From: Streptomyces sp. SA15
GTDB taxonomy: Bacteria; Actinomycetota; Actinomycetes; Streptomycetales; Streptomycetaceae
DNA: 48,814 bases
NCBI RefSeq assembly: GCF_002291145.1
Contig: NZ_NTGE01000059.1
Location: 1-48,814, forward strand
Direction: 5' to 3'
In this document: piece by piece, positions 8,832 to 17,699 of the stretch
How positions within the stretch are numbered: the stretch's first letter is position 1
Layout of the letters: each line of letters starts with the position of its first letter
Program-made: the position numbers and the translations under genes
The notes under the pieces: model-generated
What the model was told of the DNA's origin: nothing
The model's input: only the letters and a program-made list of their open reading frames with translations
The model's database searches: none

Positions 8832-9254
8832 ATGGCGGTCGAAGCTGAGAAGGTGAGCCGGAAGCGGTTCGAGGAACTCGTCGCCGACGAGGGGATCTCG
8901 TTGGCTCACCGTGCGCTGTGGTCGGCGCTGTGGGACGGCGAGGCCCGCGTGGCGGACTGGCTGAGGGCGCAGATCGAGGACGTGGACCTCCCGCGCAGGC
9001 GGGTGTACATGCGGGAGTCGGTGAGAGCGGACACGCCGGAGTGGGTCCCGGTGAGTGAGTTGACGGCATCGCTGCTGGACCGGTTGATCGGTGATCTGAC
9101 GAGCGGCCCCTTGTTCTCCCACGGCCCGGCGCGGCTCACGCGCGAAAGCGCCTCTGTCATGGCACGCAGCCATGCGGGGACCAGCCTGCACGCGGTCCGG
9201 TCTGGCGGTTTGAGTGCCCGATGGCCTCGAGCGGCCGCGGAGCCAGCGCCGTAG
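8832..9254 (+). CDS. Small integrase-like protein, possibly a remnant
   Basis: A 140-residue frame with RKRFEELVADEGISLAHRAL then LWDGEARVADWLRAQIEDVDLPRRRVYM. The 'LLWDGEAR(V)xDxLxxxxEDVDL' pattern resembles the region around the first catalytic Arg of tyrosine recombinases, and the following strand and VPVSELTASLLDRL fit a catalytic-domain fragment. The second Arg, the His and the nucleophile Tyr are not visible, and the last ~40 residues look unrelated, so it is either a truncated recombinase or a non-catalytic partner of the gene 60 nt upstream. Start chosen at the ATG with GGGAGACGGGG upstream. Confidence 0.45.
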   Translation: MAVEAEKVSRKRFEELVADEGISLAHRALWSALWDGEARVADWLRAQIEDVDLPRRRVYMRESVRADTPEWVPVSELTASLLDRLIGDLTSGPLFSHGPARLTRESASVMARSHAGTSLHAVRSGGLSARWPRAAAEPAP

Positions 9255-9299
9255 CGCCACAGGGTATGCGGCGACGAATGTGAGCGCCTGCCGCGCCGC

Positions 9300-9632
9300 C
9301 CCGGGAGAGTCGCCACCCAGTGAGAAGTGCCACCGACCGGCCATCGCGTCCTGGGCGAGGTCGTTCGTGCCGACGAAGTCGACCTCGGCGACGATCGCCG
9401 CCGCCTGGAGCGCGGCGGCCGGGACCTCGATCATCACGTCGGCGGTCTGGATGCTGTGGGCGCGCGCGAGCCGGGCGAGTTGCGGGCCTCGGCGGGAGTG
9501 GAGACCATCGGCACCATCACCCAGACGTTGGCCCGGTCCTCTGGCGTCAGCGCACGCGTGGTCTCGCCCAGGGCTGCGAGCTGTTCCTCGAGCAGCTGGG
9601 GCTGCGTACGGACGAGTCGGTAACCGCATCGA
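9300..9632 (-). pseudogene. ptsI: ptsI fragment (phosphoenolpyruvate-protein phosphotransferase, EI)
   Basis: Two minus frames give the inner part of PTS Enzyme I. From about 9630: LVRTQPQLLEEQLAAL, then RANVWVMVPMVSTPAEA, which matches the conserved 'VMxPMVxTxEE' strand. After a shift near 9485: LARLARAHSIQTADVMIEVPAAALQ, then EVDFVGTNDLAQDAMAGRW, equivalent to the 'xxVEVPAAALxAxxxAxEVDFxSIGTNDLxQYxxA' signature. The 'SIG' triplet before TNDL has shrunk to VG, and both ends are missing. Enzyme I is a cytoplasmic housekeeping protein that starts sugar phosphotransfer; this piece cannot work and is a displaced relic. Confidence 0.75.
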
Positions 9633-9668
9633 GGGGCTCCCGCAGGCAACCTGCCTGCGGGAGCCCCT
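9632..9668. repeat. Perfect 17-bp inverted repeat with 3-nt loop
   Basis: Left arm AGGGGCTCCCGCAGGCA (9632-9648), loop ACC, right arm TGCCTGCGGGAGCCCCT (9652-9668), with no mismatch. There is no T-run on either side. It sits exactly at the upstream edge of the ptsI fragment, which suggests a recombination junction or the terminator-like hairpin of a lost gene. Confidence 0.8.
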
Positions 9669-10075
9669 CTGCCGCCGAAGCGTCGACGCGGCGTGGACTG
9701 ATGTGCGGGAACCGAGGACACCGGCCGGTGAACTCGACATCGCCACGCCACCACGCCTCGGGAGGCGTAGGCGGTGGCTGGCACTGATACGACACTCGCA
9801 GGCTGGTACAGGGGCGTCCATCTGGACGACCCGCGCACGCGGCGGCTCGGTGGCGAACAACAGAGCCCGGCTGCGGCGGTGGGTACGGCGCCGAGCGAGA
9901 AGACGCCGACGAGACGGCGATCGACCTCGCTCCGGTTGAATCAGACTCGGTTCAGTGTCTCCTCCTCGGGCTTCGTGCCACCACCTGCCGCACCATCCGT
10001 TGTGAACGCTGGGCGGTTCACCCTGGAAAGGCCCCGGCGGATGAACCGATCAGCTCTTGGCCACAGCCCCTGGTG
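9669..10075. other. Intergenic stretch, no gene recognised
   Basis: Both strands were read. Frames here (for example one beginning GTGGCTGGCACTGATACG at about 9774) carry no domain signature and end in arginine-rich, shadow-like sequence. Likely spacer or decayed DNA between the ptsI fragment and the ABC ATPase fragment. Confidence 0.35.
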
Positions 10076-10500
10076 TCAGCCGCTGAGTGGGATCCCCGTG
10101 GCCAGGGCGGCGGTCACGGGGTGGGACGGTGAGGAGAACAGCCGTGCGGTGGGCCCGGACTCGACCACATGTCCTTCGGACATCACGAGCAGCGAGTCCG
10201 TGCGGTCGCAGACGAGGCGCACGTCGTGGCTGACCAGGACGAGGGACAGGCCGCGCCCGTCGCTGAGTTCGGTGAGCAGGTCCATCACGGAGATGGCGCT
10301 GTCCGCGTCCAGCGCGGAGGTGACCTCGTCGCAAATCAGCACGTGGGGTCGACTGCGAGGCCCCGGGCTATGGCGACGCGTTGGCGCTGTCCGCCGGATA
10401 GTTCGTGAGGGTAGTGGTCGGCGAAGGCTGCGGGCAGGCCGACCTGCTCCAGGGGTTCCAGGACGCGGGCCGGTGACTCGGCCCGCGCGGCCCGCCGGTG
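10076..10500 (-). pseudogene. Oligopeptide/nickel-type ABC transporter ATPase, C-terminal half, frameshifted
   Basis: The first frame (about 10500 to 10340) has [20 protein letters not shown] then [21 protein letters not shown], the helical region plus a perfect ABC signature. The second frame continues [20 protein letters not shown] (Walker B with the EVTSALD of Dpp/Opp ATPases), LSLVLVSHDVRLV (H-loop) and GHVVESGPTARLFSSPSHPVT, ending at 10076. The Walker A half is absent, and a one-base shift separates signature and Walker B. It is therefore a dead remnant of a peptide-import ATPase; no cognate permease or binding protein is present. Confidence 0.85.
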
Positions 10501-10736
10501 CAGCAGGAGCGGTGCCCGAGTTGTCTGTGGGAGGCGGTCTGTTCGGGCGCTGCAGCGCTTCGTTCGGACTCGGGGGCCGCCGGGCGGTGCCCAAATCCGA
10601 CTCGATGCCGGTTTTACTCCGTGCACACAGACTTGCCGATGCCTTGACGATGCGTTCCGTGGACGTTCAACCAGCTGTCCCTGCCTGGGTTGTGTGCCGC
10701 GCCTAAGTTCCTTCACCGTTGCGAAAGAAGGGACTC

Positions 10737-11678
10737 ATGGACGCACTCCTCGCAATCCGGGCCCGCGGGATCACCAAGTGTTTCGGCGACATCGTCGCGC
10801 TCGACGGCATCGATCTGGATGTGACGCAGGGGCAGATCCACGGCCTTGTCGGGCCGAACGGCGCCGGCAAGACGACGTGGCTCGGCCTCCTGCTGGGCCT
10901 GGCCGTCGCCGAGAGCGGCCGCCTGGAGATCCTGGGTACGCCGGTCCGGCGGGCGCTCGCCGCTCCCGACGGTGTCGCCGGCTTTGTGGACGGGCCCGGG
11001 CTCTATCCCTCGCTCACCGCCAGGCAGAACCTCGCCGCGCTGGCCGCTCTTCGCGGCAGCGACGCGCGGACAGCGGGAATTGACGACGTGCTCGACCAGG
11101 TCGGGCTCACCGATGTGGCCGACGACCGGACCCGCGGGTTCTCCCTCGGCATGCGCCAGCGGCTCGGGCTTGCTGCCGCCCTGCTCACCAAGCCCCGGCT
11201 GCTCGTGCTCGACGAACCCGCCAACGGCCTCGACCCGGCTGGCAAAAAACACGTACACGGTGTCCTCACCCGGCTCGCGGCGGACGGAACCAGCGTCGTG
11301 CTCTCGAGCCATCGCATGGATGACCTCGAGGCACTGTGCTCCGAGGTCACCATCCTCGCCACCGGGCGGGTCGTCTTCTCCGGCCCGCCCGGCAAGCTGG
11401 CAGCCGAACACCGTGAACTCGACTACCGATTGCTCACCTCCGACCCGCAGGCCGCTTGCCGGGTGGCTGCCGACACGGCCGGGATCGGTGTCGTCGACGA
11501 TGCCGGGGCACGCCATGGCGCCGAGAGGGTCGTCGTGCGCGCACTGGTGCCCGCCCTCGACGAACTGGTGGTGCGGCTCGTACATGCGGGCATCGCGGTG
11601 CGCGAGCTCACCCCCGTGGTGTCACCCCTCGAGGCCGCGTTCCTCGCCCTCACCGAGCATCAGGAGGCCGGTAGATGA
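10737..11678 (+). CDS. ABC transporter ATP-binding protein
   Basis: A 313-residue ATPase of the ABC-2/drug-exporter (CcmA, DrrA-like) type. ATG 10737 follows GAAAGAAGGGA by 3 nt. Motifs in order: Walker A GPNGAGKTT (about residues 40-48), Q-loop region near ALAAPDGVAGFVDGPG, signature FSLGMRQRLGLAAALL, Walker B LLVLDEPANGLDPAG, and H-loop SSHRMDDLE. A C-terminal regulatory stretch of about 95 residues follows. The signature has FSLGM instead of LSGGQ, a common variant in this class. Its stop overlaps the permease start (ATGA), so the two are translationally coupled. It energises the permease encoded next. Confidence 0.92.
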   Translation: MDALLAIRARGITKCFGDIVALDGIDLDVTQGQIHGLVGPNGAGKTTWLGLLLGLAVAESGRLEILGTPVRRALAAPDGVAGFVDGPGLYPSLTARQNLAALAALRGSDARTAGIDDVLDQVGLTDVADDRTRGFSLGMRQRLGLAAALLTKPRLLVLDEPANGLDPAGKKHVHGVLTRLAADGTSVVLSSHRMDDLEALCSEVTILATGRVVFSGPPGKLAAEHRELDYRLLTSDPQAACRVAADTAGIGVVDDAGARHGAERVVVRALVPALDELVVRLVHAGIAVRELTPVVSPLEAAFLALTEHQEAGR

Positions 11679-13045
11679 CCGCGACCGCAGTCGGCGTAGT
11701 CGACGACCAGACTGCCGGCGCCAGTCGCGTCTCGGTGCCGCGTGGCTACCGCTTCGAGCTGGTCAAGCTGGTTTCGCAGTGGCGGATCCGCTTGCTGGTC
11801 CTGGCCTGCTGGATCGCGCCGGCGCTCTTCGTCGCCGCGGTGAGCGAGCAGAGCACGCTGCCCACCGACACCCTCTTCGGTCGCTGGATGCACGCCACGG
11901 GGTGGGCCGGACCGCTGGTGATGCTCGGTTTCGCGGGCACCTGGGCGCTCCCGCTGCTGACCTCGGTGGTCGCCGGTGACGTGTTCGCCTCCGAGGACCG
12001 GCTCGGTACCTGGCGCCACCTGCTCGTGGCGGTCCGCTCGCCTCGACGGATCTTCGCGGCGAAGGCACTGGCCAGTCTCACCGTCATCCTGGTGCTCGTG
12101 GCCGGGCTGGCCTGTTCCAGCATGGTCGGCGGGGTCGTGGCGGTCGGCAACCAGCCGCTGGTCGGCCTCGACGGCCACCTGCTGGCGCCTTCGGACGCGG
12201 CCGGGAAGGTCCTCCTCGCCTGGGTGTGTGTGCTTGCCCCGACCCTGGCCCTCGCCGCGATCGGACTGCTCGGGTCGGTCGCGCTGGGACGGTCCCCGAT
12301 GGGACTGCTGCTGCCCGCGCTCGTCGCGCTCGCGATGCAGCTCGCCCAGATGCTGCCGCTGCCCGTCGCCGCACGCCTCGCCCTGCCCAGCTACGCCTTC
12401 ATCGCCTGGAACGGTCTGTTCACCAGCCCCACGCAGCTCGGCCCGCTCCTGATCGGCATCGTTGTCAGCCTGGCGTGGGCCGTGCTCGCGACCGCGCTGG
12501 CCTGTCTGCTCTTCCTGCGGCGCGACTTCACCAACCCCACCTACGACGGCTCCGGGCGGCGCGCCCTCATCACCGGGCTGCTGCCGCTGGCCGCACTGGT
12601 CGCCCTCACGGTCACGGTCGTCGCCGTCGCGATCCCGTCCACGGGTTCCGGAATCCAGCAGGACAAGGTGCAGCGGTCGGTCGCCAGGGCATTCGCCCAC
12701 CTCTACCGCTTGCAGACCGAGCAGCTCAACCGCCCCGACGTCACCGAGGCGCAGCTGCGGGCCACGGCTGCGTGCGACAAGGGCGCCGGCCGGCTCGCCG
12801 CCGAGGGACCGGGCAACGACTGGCGCTGCGTCGTCTCCTGGCATCTCCCCGGCGTCGAGGCCACGGGGCAGGCCGTCTACCAGCTCGACGTCACCGCGGA
12901 CGGGCGGTTCGTCGCCGATGGCGACGGACCGAAGGAAGTGAACGGCTACTTCCTGGTGCGGACCCCGATCGGGGACGCACCGAACCCGCTGTGGCAGTTC
13001 GACAGCAACGTCGAACTGCTCTCCACCCCACCCCCGAAGGGATAA
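11675..13045 (+). CDS. ABC-2-type permease with extracytoplasmic C-terminal domain
   Basis: A 456-residue membrane protein, start ATG overlapping the ATPase stop. Hydrophobic spans lie at about residues 38-58, 78-98, 127-150, 174-200, 207-228, 247-275 and 297-320. After the last span (TVVAVAIPSTGSG) comes a soluble domain of about 135 residues with two cysteines (RATAACDKGAG; DWRCVVSWH) that could form a disulphide, followed by YQLDVTADGRFVADGDGPKE and a Pro-rich end. An odd number of spans would place this domain outside. Most ABC-2 permeases lack such a tail. Only 4 nt separate it from the secreted phosphoesterase gene, which suggests that transport and extracellular hydrolysis are linked. 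Substrate unknown. Confidence 0.85.
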   Translation: MTATAVGVVDDQTAGASRVSVPRGYRFELVKLVSQWRIRLLVLACWIAPALFVAAVSEQSTLPTDTLFGRWMHATGWAGPLVMLGFAGTWALPLLTSVVAGDVFASEDRLGTWRHLLVAVRSPRRIFAAKALASLTVILVLVAGLACSSMVGGVVAVGNQPLVGLDGHLLAPSDAAGKVLLAWVCVLAPTLALAAIGLLGSVALGRSPMGLLLPALVALAMQLAQMLPLPVAARLALPSYAFIAWNGLFTSPTQLGPLLIGIVVSLAWAVLATALACLLFLRRDFTNPTYDGSGRRALITGLLPLAALVALTVTVVAVAIPSTGSGIQQDKVQRSVARAFAHLYRLQTEQLNRPDVTEAQLRATAACDKGAGRLAAEGPGNDWRCVVSWHLPGVEATGQAVYQLDVTADGRFVADGDGPKEVNGYFLVRTPIGDAPNPLWQFDSNVELLSTPPPKG

Positions 13046-13049
13046 CTCC

Positions 13050-15806
13050 ATGCAGGTAACACGCCGCCGCAGGCGTGTCGAGAAGGAGCATTCCGGATTT
13101 CTCGGCAGACGCCTCGGCCGCCGGATACCCCTGCTGACGACGGGCACCACCGCTGTCGCCCTCGTCGCCGCCGGCACCGCTTTCGCCCAGACGACCCAGT
13201 TCGGTACCGAGCAGGTCGGCCAGGTCACCGATCAGGGCCAGGTCATCTCCAGCGACCAGTACATCGCCCCGTACGGCGACCGCCTCGTCGTCGACAACGG
13301 CAAGATCATGTCGTCCTCGGTCAGCCCGGACGGCACCCATCTCGCGGCCTCGGTCACCGACGGTGGGACGGCGCTGTCCATCGTGGACCTGAAGAAGTGG
13401 AAGGTGCAGCAGCTCGTCGGCAACTCCGCCTCGGCCGACCTGCGGATCAGCGGCAACGACGTGGGCCAGGAAGGCCCCACGTACTCACCCGACGGCAAGC
13501 AGCTGTGGCTGGGCCAGACCGACGGCTACACCAAGTTCACCGTGAACCCGGACGGCAGCGTCGCCAACCCGACGGCCGTCAAGATCCCGGCGGACGGGGC
13601 CCGGCACGCTCTGGTGGGGGAGGCGGTGTTCTCGCCCGACGGCTCCACGGTGTACTCCGCCGTCAACGGCCAGAACCGCGTGGTCGCCATCGACACGGCG
13701 ACCGGGACCATCAAGCAGAGCTGGGCCGTCGGCAACGCCCCGCGTGACATGGTCGAGGTCGGATCCAAGCTCTACGTCAGCAACGAGGGCGGGCGCCCGG
13801 CGAAGCCCGGCGATACCACGATCAACTCGTACGGCACCCAGGTGCCGGCCAGCCCGGTGACCGCCGCCACCACCACCGGCACGGTCAGCGTCATCGACCT
13901 GGCGAACCCGTCTGCCGCCGTCGGAAGCATCAACGTCGGCCTGCACCCGACCGCGCTGTACGCGAAGAAGGGCGCGTTGTTCGTCACGAACACCGCCACC
14001 AACGACGTGTCGGTCATCAACACCGCCAGCGACAAGGTTGTGCAGACCATCGCCACCCAGCCGTGGCCGGAGGCGTCCGTGGGCTACGAGCCCGACGCGG
14101 TGACGCTCACCGACGACGGTCACCTGCTGGTGACGCTCGGCCGCGCCAACGCGGTCGCCGTCTACCGGTACACGAGCCCGCAGGAGCCGGTCGGCTACGT
14201 CGGCCTGCTCCCGACGGACTACTTCCCCGCGGAGATCGCCACCGTCGGCAACCAGGTGCTGGTCTCCAACACCCGTGGCATCGACGCCCGCCGCCCCACC
14301 AACAGCGCCGGGCACGGCACCCACGACACGACCTCGAGCCTGCAGCGGTTCACACTGCCGGACGACAGCGTCATCAAGTCCGAGACGGCCAAGGTCTTCC
14401 AGCAGAACGGCTGGAACGCCGGCTCGGTCGCGCCGACCGACGGCAAGAGCACGGCAAAGCCGGTGCCGGTCCCGGTGCGGCTCGGCGACCCCTCGACGAT
14501 CAAGCACGTCTTCCTGCTCGTCAAGGAGAACCGGACCTACGACCAGGTCCTCGGTGACCTTCCGGAGGGCAACGGCGACCCGTCGCTGGCCGAGTTCGGC
14601 GAGAACGTGACCCCGAACCAGCACGCGCTGGCCCAGCAGTTCGGGCTGTACGACAACATGTACGACATCGGCACGAACTCCGCCGAGGGCCACAACTGGC
14701 TGATGCAGGCCGACGATCCGGAGTACACCGAGTCCTCGGCCGGTGAGTACGCGCGCAGCTACGACACCGAGGACGACGCACTCGGCCACCAGCGGACCGG
14801 GTTCCTCTGGACCGGAGCACAGGCGGCCGGCAGGTCCGTACGGGACTTCGGCGAGTTCCAGCAGTTCCTGACCAAACCGTCGGGCGCGACCTGGCAGAAC
14901 CTGTACTGCGACGCCAAGAACATGGACGCGACCGGGCAGGACACCGCCTACACCCTGAACTCGTCCTCGCCGATCCCGTCCCTCAACGACGTGTCAGTGC
15001 ACGGCTTCCCGAAGTTCGACACCAGCATCCCGGACATCTACCGGGAGCAGATCTGGAAACGTGACTTCGAGAAGAACGGCCCGGAGAACCTGAACATGTT
15101 CTGGCTCTCCAGCGACCACACCGGTGGCCCGGCGAACGCCGCCTCCCAGGTCGCGGACAACGACCTCGCGACCGGCAGGATCGTCGACGAGATCTCGCAC
15201 AGCAAGTACTGGAAGGACTCAGCGATCTTCGTCGTCGAGGATGACTCCCAGGCCGGCCTCGACCACGTCGACGGCCACCGGGCCCCGATCCAGATCATCA
15301 GCCCCTGGGCCCAGCACGGCACCGTCGACAACCACTACTACACCCAGATCACGATGATCCGGACCATCGAGCAGATCCTCGGGATCCACCCGATGAACCA
15401 GAAGGACAGCGCGGCCACCCCGATGCGTGGGGCGTTCACCCAGCACCCGGACTACACACCGTTCAAGGCGCTGCCCAACCGGACCTCGCTGACCACGGGC
15501 CTGTCGACCCCGCCTGCCTGCGGCGTGGACACCCCGGCACCGCAGGACCCCAGTGCGGCGGCCGTGCCGTCGGCGAAGGTGCCGGCGGACGAGCAGGCGG
15601 TCGCGGCGAAGTGGGAGGACTGGAAGTCGCACCAGCGGCTGACCGGCCCGAACGCCGTGCCCGACTTCGCCAACCCCGCGCAGATGAACCACTTCACGTG
15701 GTACCAGACGCACGACTGGAAGAAGCCGTACCCCGGCGAGGACAAGATCTACGCACCAGACGACGTGCCGGGCGCCTACATCCCGTCGTCGGCATCTGAC
15801 GGCTGA
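13050..15806 (+). CDS. Secreted bifunctional YncE-like beta-propeller / phosphoesterase
   Basis: A 918-residue exported protein. N-terminus: basic stretch RRRRRVEK, hydrophobic core IPLLTTGTTAVALVAAGTAF ending AFAQ, a likely signal peptide. Residues about 60-470 form a beta-propeller of YncE/lactonase type (repeats such as VSPDGTHLAASV, YSPDGKQLWLG, FSPDGSTVYSAVNGQNRVVAID, VTNTATNDVSVINTA). From about residue 488 the phosphoesterase domain (PF04185-like, alkaline phosphatase superfamily) begins with KHVFLLVKENRTYDQVLGDL, followed by NMYDIGTNSAEGHNW, DNDLATGRIVDEI and IFVVEDDSQAGLDHVDGHRAP, which carry the expected metal-binding Asp/His residues. ATG 13050 is 4 nt after the permease stop. Likely hydrolyses a phosphate ester outside the cell; the real substrate is unknown. 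Confidence 0.88.
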   Translation: MQVTRRRRRVEKEHSGFLGRRLGRRIPLLTTGTTAVALVAAGTAFAQTTQFGTEQVGQVTDQGQVISSDQYIAPYGDRLVVDNGKIMSSSVSPDGTHLAASVTDGGTALSIVDLKKWKVQQLVGNSASADLRISGNDVGQEGPTYSPDGKQLWLGQTDGYTKFTVNPDGSVANPTAVKIPADGARHALVGEAVFSPDGSTVYSAVNGQNRVVAIDTATGTIKQSWAVGNAPRDMVEVGSKLYVSNEGGRPAKPGDTTINSYGTQVPASPVTAATTTGTVSVIDLANPSAAVGSINVGLHPTALYAKKGALFVTNTATNDVSVINTASDKVVQTIATQPWPEASVGYEPDAVTLTDDGHLLVTLGRANAVAVYRYTSPQEPVGYVGLLPTDYFPAEIATVGNQVLVSNTRGIDARRPTNSAGHGTHDTTSSLQRFTLPDDSVIKSETAKVFQQNGWNAGSVAPTDGKSTAKPVPVPVRLGDPSTIKHVFLLVKENRTYDQVLGDLPEGNGDPSLAEFGENVTPNQHALAQQFGLYDNMYDIGTNSAEGHNWLMQADDPEYTESSAGEYARSYDTEDDALGHQRTGFLWTGAQAAGRSVRDFGEFQQFLTKPSGATWQNLYCDAKNMDATGQDTAYTLNSSSPIPSLNDVSVHGFPKFDTSIPDIYREQIWKRDFEKNGPENLNMFWLSSDHTGGPANAASQVADNDLATGRIVDEISHSKYWKDSAIFVVEDDSQAGLDHVDGHRAPIQIISPWAQHGTVDNHYYTQITMIRTIEQILGIHPMNQKDSAATPMRGAFTQHPDYTPFKALPNRTSLTTGLSTPPACGVDTPAPQDPSAAAVPSAKVPADEQAVAAKWEDWKSHQRLTGPNAVPDFANPAQMNHFTWYQTHDWKKPYPGEDKIYAPDDVPGAYIPSSASDG

Positions 15807-15828
15807 CGCAGCCTCATCCCCACAAAGG

Positions 15829-15867
15829 GCCCCTGGCCGGCGTCACCGCTGACCAGGGGCATTTTTT
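15829..15867 (+). terminator. Rho-independent terminator of the ABC/phosphoesterase operon
   Basis: GCCCCTGG (15829-15836) pairs with CCAGGGGC (15853-15860), with a 16-nt loop that can pair partly, and is followed by ATTTTTT (15861-15867). It begins 22 nt after the phosphoesterase stop. Confidence 0.85.
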
Positions 15868-16009
15868 GTCCCCCTGTTTGACAGGAGAGTTTGGCGGTGT
15901 GTCAGCAGCTCCCGGCAAAAGTCAGCTGCGCCGACCGCGCGGCAGGACATGCAGGTCGCGGCAGAGACTCGCCCTTGGCGGCGAGCGGGTCACCTGTCAC
16001 GATCAAGCC

Positions 16010-16225
16010 GTGGTCAACCTTTCGAAGATCGTGAGGCAGGCAGACGTCCTCCTCGACCTGATGGGCGTGGCGGTCGGCTCGATGCTGTTGGTGGTGGGCA
16101 TCGAGACCTACCGCGACGGTGGATCCGTGGGCTGGCCCATAGCCGGATCAGCGCTGTTCCTGATCAATCTATGGGTAGCCGGGCGTCGATTCGCCCGGCG
16201 CAGGAGGCCGACTCCGTCGCCTTAG
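16010..16225 (+). CDS. Small membrane protein, unknown
   Basis: A possible 71-residue protein starting at GTG 16010 (VVNLSKIVRQADVLLDLMGV). It has two hydrophobic segments, about residues 14-32 (LMGVAVGSMLLVVGIETY region) and 40-58 (GWPIAGSALFLINLWVAG), and a strongly basic tail RRFARRRRP consistent with a cytoplasmic end. No clear ribosome-binding site is seen. It converges on the GDT1 pseudogene and overlaps its last ~57 bases. No family was recognised. Confidence 0.45.
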   Translation: MVNLSKIVRQADVLLDLMGVAVGSMLLVVGIETYRDGGSVGWPIAGSALFLINLWVAGRRFARRRRPTPSP

Positions 16226-16916
16226 CGGCACACAGGTGCTCTGGCGGGACCGGGCGCGGGGAAGGAACGCTGCGAGGTCGTCGGCGGTTTCAGGGCCGGC
16301 GGCGTCGAGCCGTGCCGCGATGGCTACGTACCAGCTTGTGGCGACCAGCGCGAGCATCGCCACCGCGGCGATTCTGGTGAGCAGGTGCAGCGGGACGTGC
16401 TTCATCAGGGTTCGGCCGCCGAGACTGCCGAGTGCGGCGACGGTCCACAAGGCGAGCAGGGCACCGAGGCCCACCGAGATCGGACTGTCGTAGCGGGCGG
16501 CCAGGTTGACGGTAAGGATCTGGGTGAGGTCGCCGAACTCGGCGACGAGGATGAGCGTGAAACCGAGCCCGGCTACCTTCCAGAACGACGGGCTGGACGA
16601 GCTGTTGCTCCCTTCCTCGCCGTCCCCCTCGTCTGAGTCCTCACTGTCCTCGTCTCTCTTCTTGAACAGCAGAGCCGCCCCGGCGAAGAACAGTGTGCCT
16701 GTCACGGCCTGCAAGCCGGTGAGGCAGCAGTGACAGCACGCCGCCCGCCGCCAGGGCCAGGGCGACATGAACGGCGAAGGCCGCGGCAACCCCCGCGAAC
16801 ACAGGGCAAGCGCGGTAGCGGGTAGTGAGCACCAGCACCGCGACGGCGGTCTTGTCGGGGAGCTCAGAGGGCAGGATGACTCCGTATGTGATCGCCAGGA
16901 CGGTGAAGTTGAGCAA
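16169..16916 (-). pseudogene. TMEM165/GDT1-family cation transporter, frameshifted
   Basis: Two minus frames make up one GDT1/UPF0016 membrane protein. Frame 1 begins at a TTG (16914-16916) preceded by GAGGGAG: LLNFTVLAITYGVILPSELP, with ELPDKTAVA matching the first E-x-G-D-(K/R)-T motif, then two membrane spans. Frame 2 (joining near 16725) has TGTLFFAGAALLFKKRDEDS, an acidic loop, VAEFGDLTQILTVNLAA (the second conserved motif, EFGDLTQ) and further spans. In the family these motifs line the path for Mn2+/Ca2+ against H+. Each half is well preserved and only the junction is broken, so the damage is recent or a sequencing error. Confidence 0.8.
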
Positions 16917-17351
16917 GGGCTGGACTCCCTCTTCGATGGGGCTGTCCCTCCGGGAGATCAACGAGCCCGACCGCCTTCACGGAACAGCCCATACGGGCGG
17001 TGTCCGGTCCCTGGTGGCCCCAGTGGTGCGTAGCGGCTCCCACTCGCTCACCCCGCTCGGATACCGCCCGGGGCCGACACGCGCCGACATGAAGGAGAGG
17101 CATTCCGGGCGTGCCGAGACGCAGGGCTATGGCCGTTTCCAGCTGGCGCCTCAGTGCGTAACGAACCTGGTCGCACCGGTAGGGCGGGTCGTCGCCGAGC
17201 ATGGGCGCAGCGGTTGGGGCCTCGCTATCGCCGCGCTGATCACCGTTCCCGCCACACCGTCCACAACGACGCCGCTGCGTTCATGAAGCCCACCGAACGG
17301 GTGGCAGCGGAGGCTGGTTGCGCCGCCTGTGGCCGTGGCGGGACAGCCGGG
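16917..17351. other. Intergenic stretch, no secure gene
   Basis: Forward frames around 17030-17285 remain open (for example CVTNLVAPVGRVVAEHGRSG), and the word order vaguely recalls the middle of ISL3-family transposases. The match is too weak to name. Nothing else could be supported on either strand. Confidence 0.3.
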
Positions 17352-17560
17352 TCACGGGACAGCCTGCAGGTTGGGCACCGCCTGCCGCAGACGCTCGGCG
17401 CTGATCGCGCCCGCACGCTTCAGGACAGCTCCTGGGCCGGTGAGATCCACGATCGAGGAGGCGACGGCGTCCGCGGTGGGCCCGCCGTCCAGGTAGACGG
17501 CGACCGAGTCGCCGAGCATGCGCTGCGCGGCATCGCAGTCCTGCGGGAACCCGGGCTCGG
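17352..17560 (-). pseudogene. sua5/tsaC fragment (threonylcarbamoyl-AMP synthase C-terminus)
   Basis: One minus frame gives DCDAAQRMLGDSVAVYLDGG, then PTADAVASSIVDLTGP and KRAGAISAERLRQAVPNLQA with a stop at 17352-17354. The 'LGDxVxxxLDGGPTxxxxxSTIVDxTGxxxxLLRxGAISxExL' ending is diagnostic of the Sua5/YciO/YrdC family, which makes the threonylcarbamoyl-AMP intermediate for the t6A modification of tRNA. Only about 65 C-terminal residues remain; the catalytic KxR and the ATP site are gone. This essential function must be encoded elsewhere, so this is a displaced copy. Confidence 0.78.
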
Positions 17561-17699
17561 CAGGTCCGCCGGTGATGAGATGGATGTTGGTCAGGTGGCG
17601 GCCGCCGTCGCGGACCTGGCGGCAGACGCCTGAGGTCTTCGACTCGTCGTGGTCGGCGGTGTACCGGCGTCACGGAGTGGAGGGCGGCCCGGGTGTGGC

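Noticed and set aside
11660..13228. A 522-codon minus-strand open frame opposite the ABC permease
   Set aside because: Composition is low-complexity (Gly/Glu/Arg/Gln), and the plus strand shows membrane spans and overlap with the ATPase gene.
13485..14789. A 434-codon minus-strand open frame opposite the beta-propeller
   Set aside because: No motif, shadow-like composition, and the opposite strand has propeller repeats and the phosphoesterase motif.
17030..17285. Possible ISL3-type transposase middle fragment
   Set aside because: Only a vague word-order resemblance, no catalytic motif, so not called.
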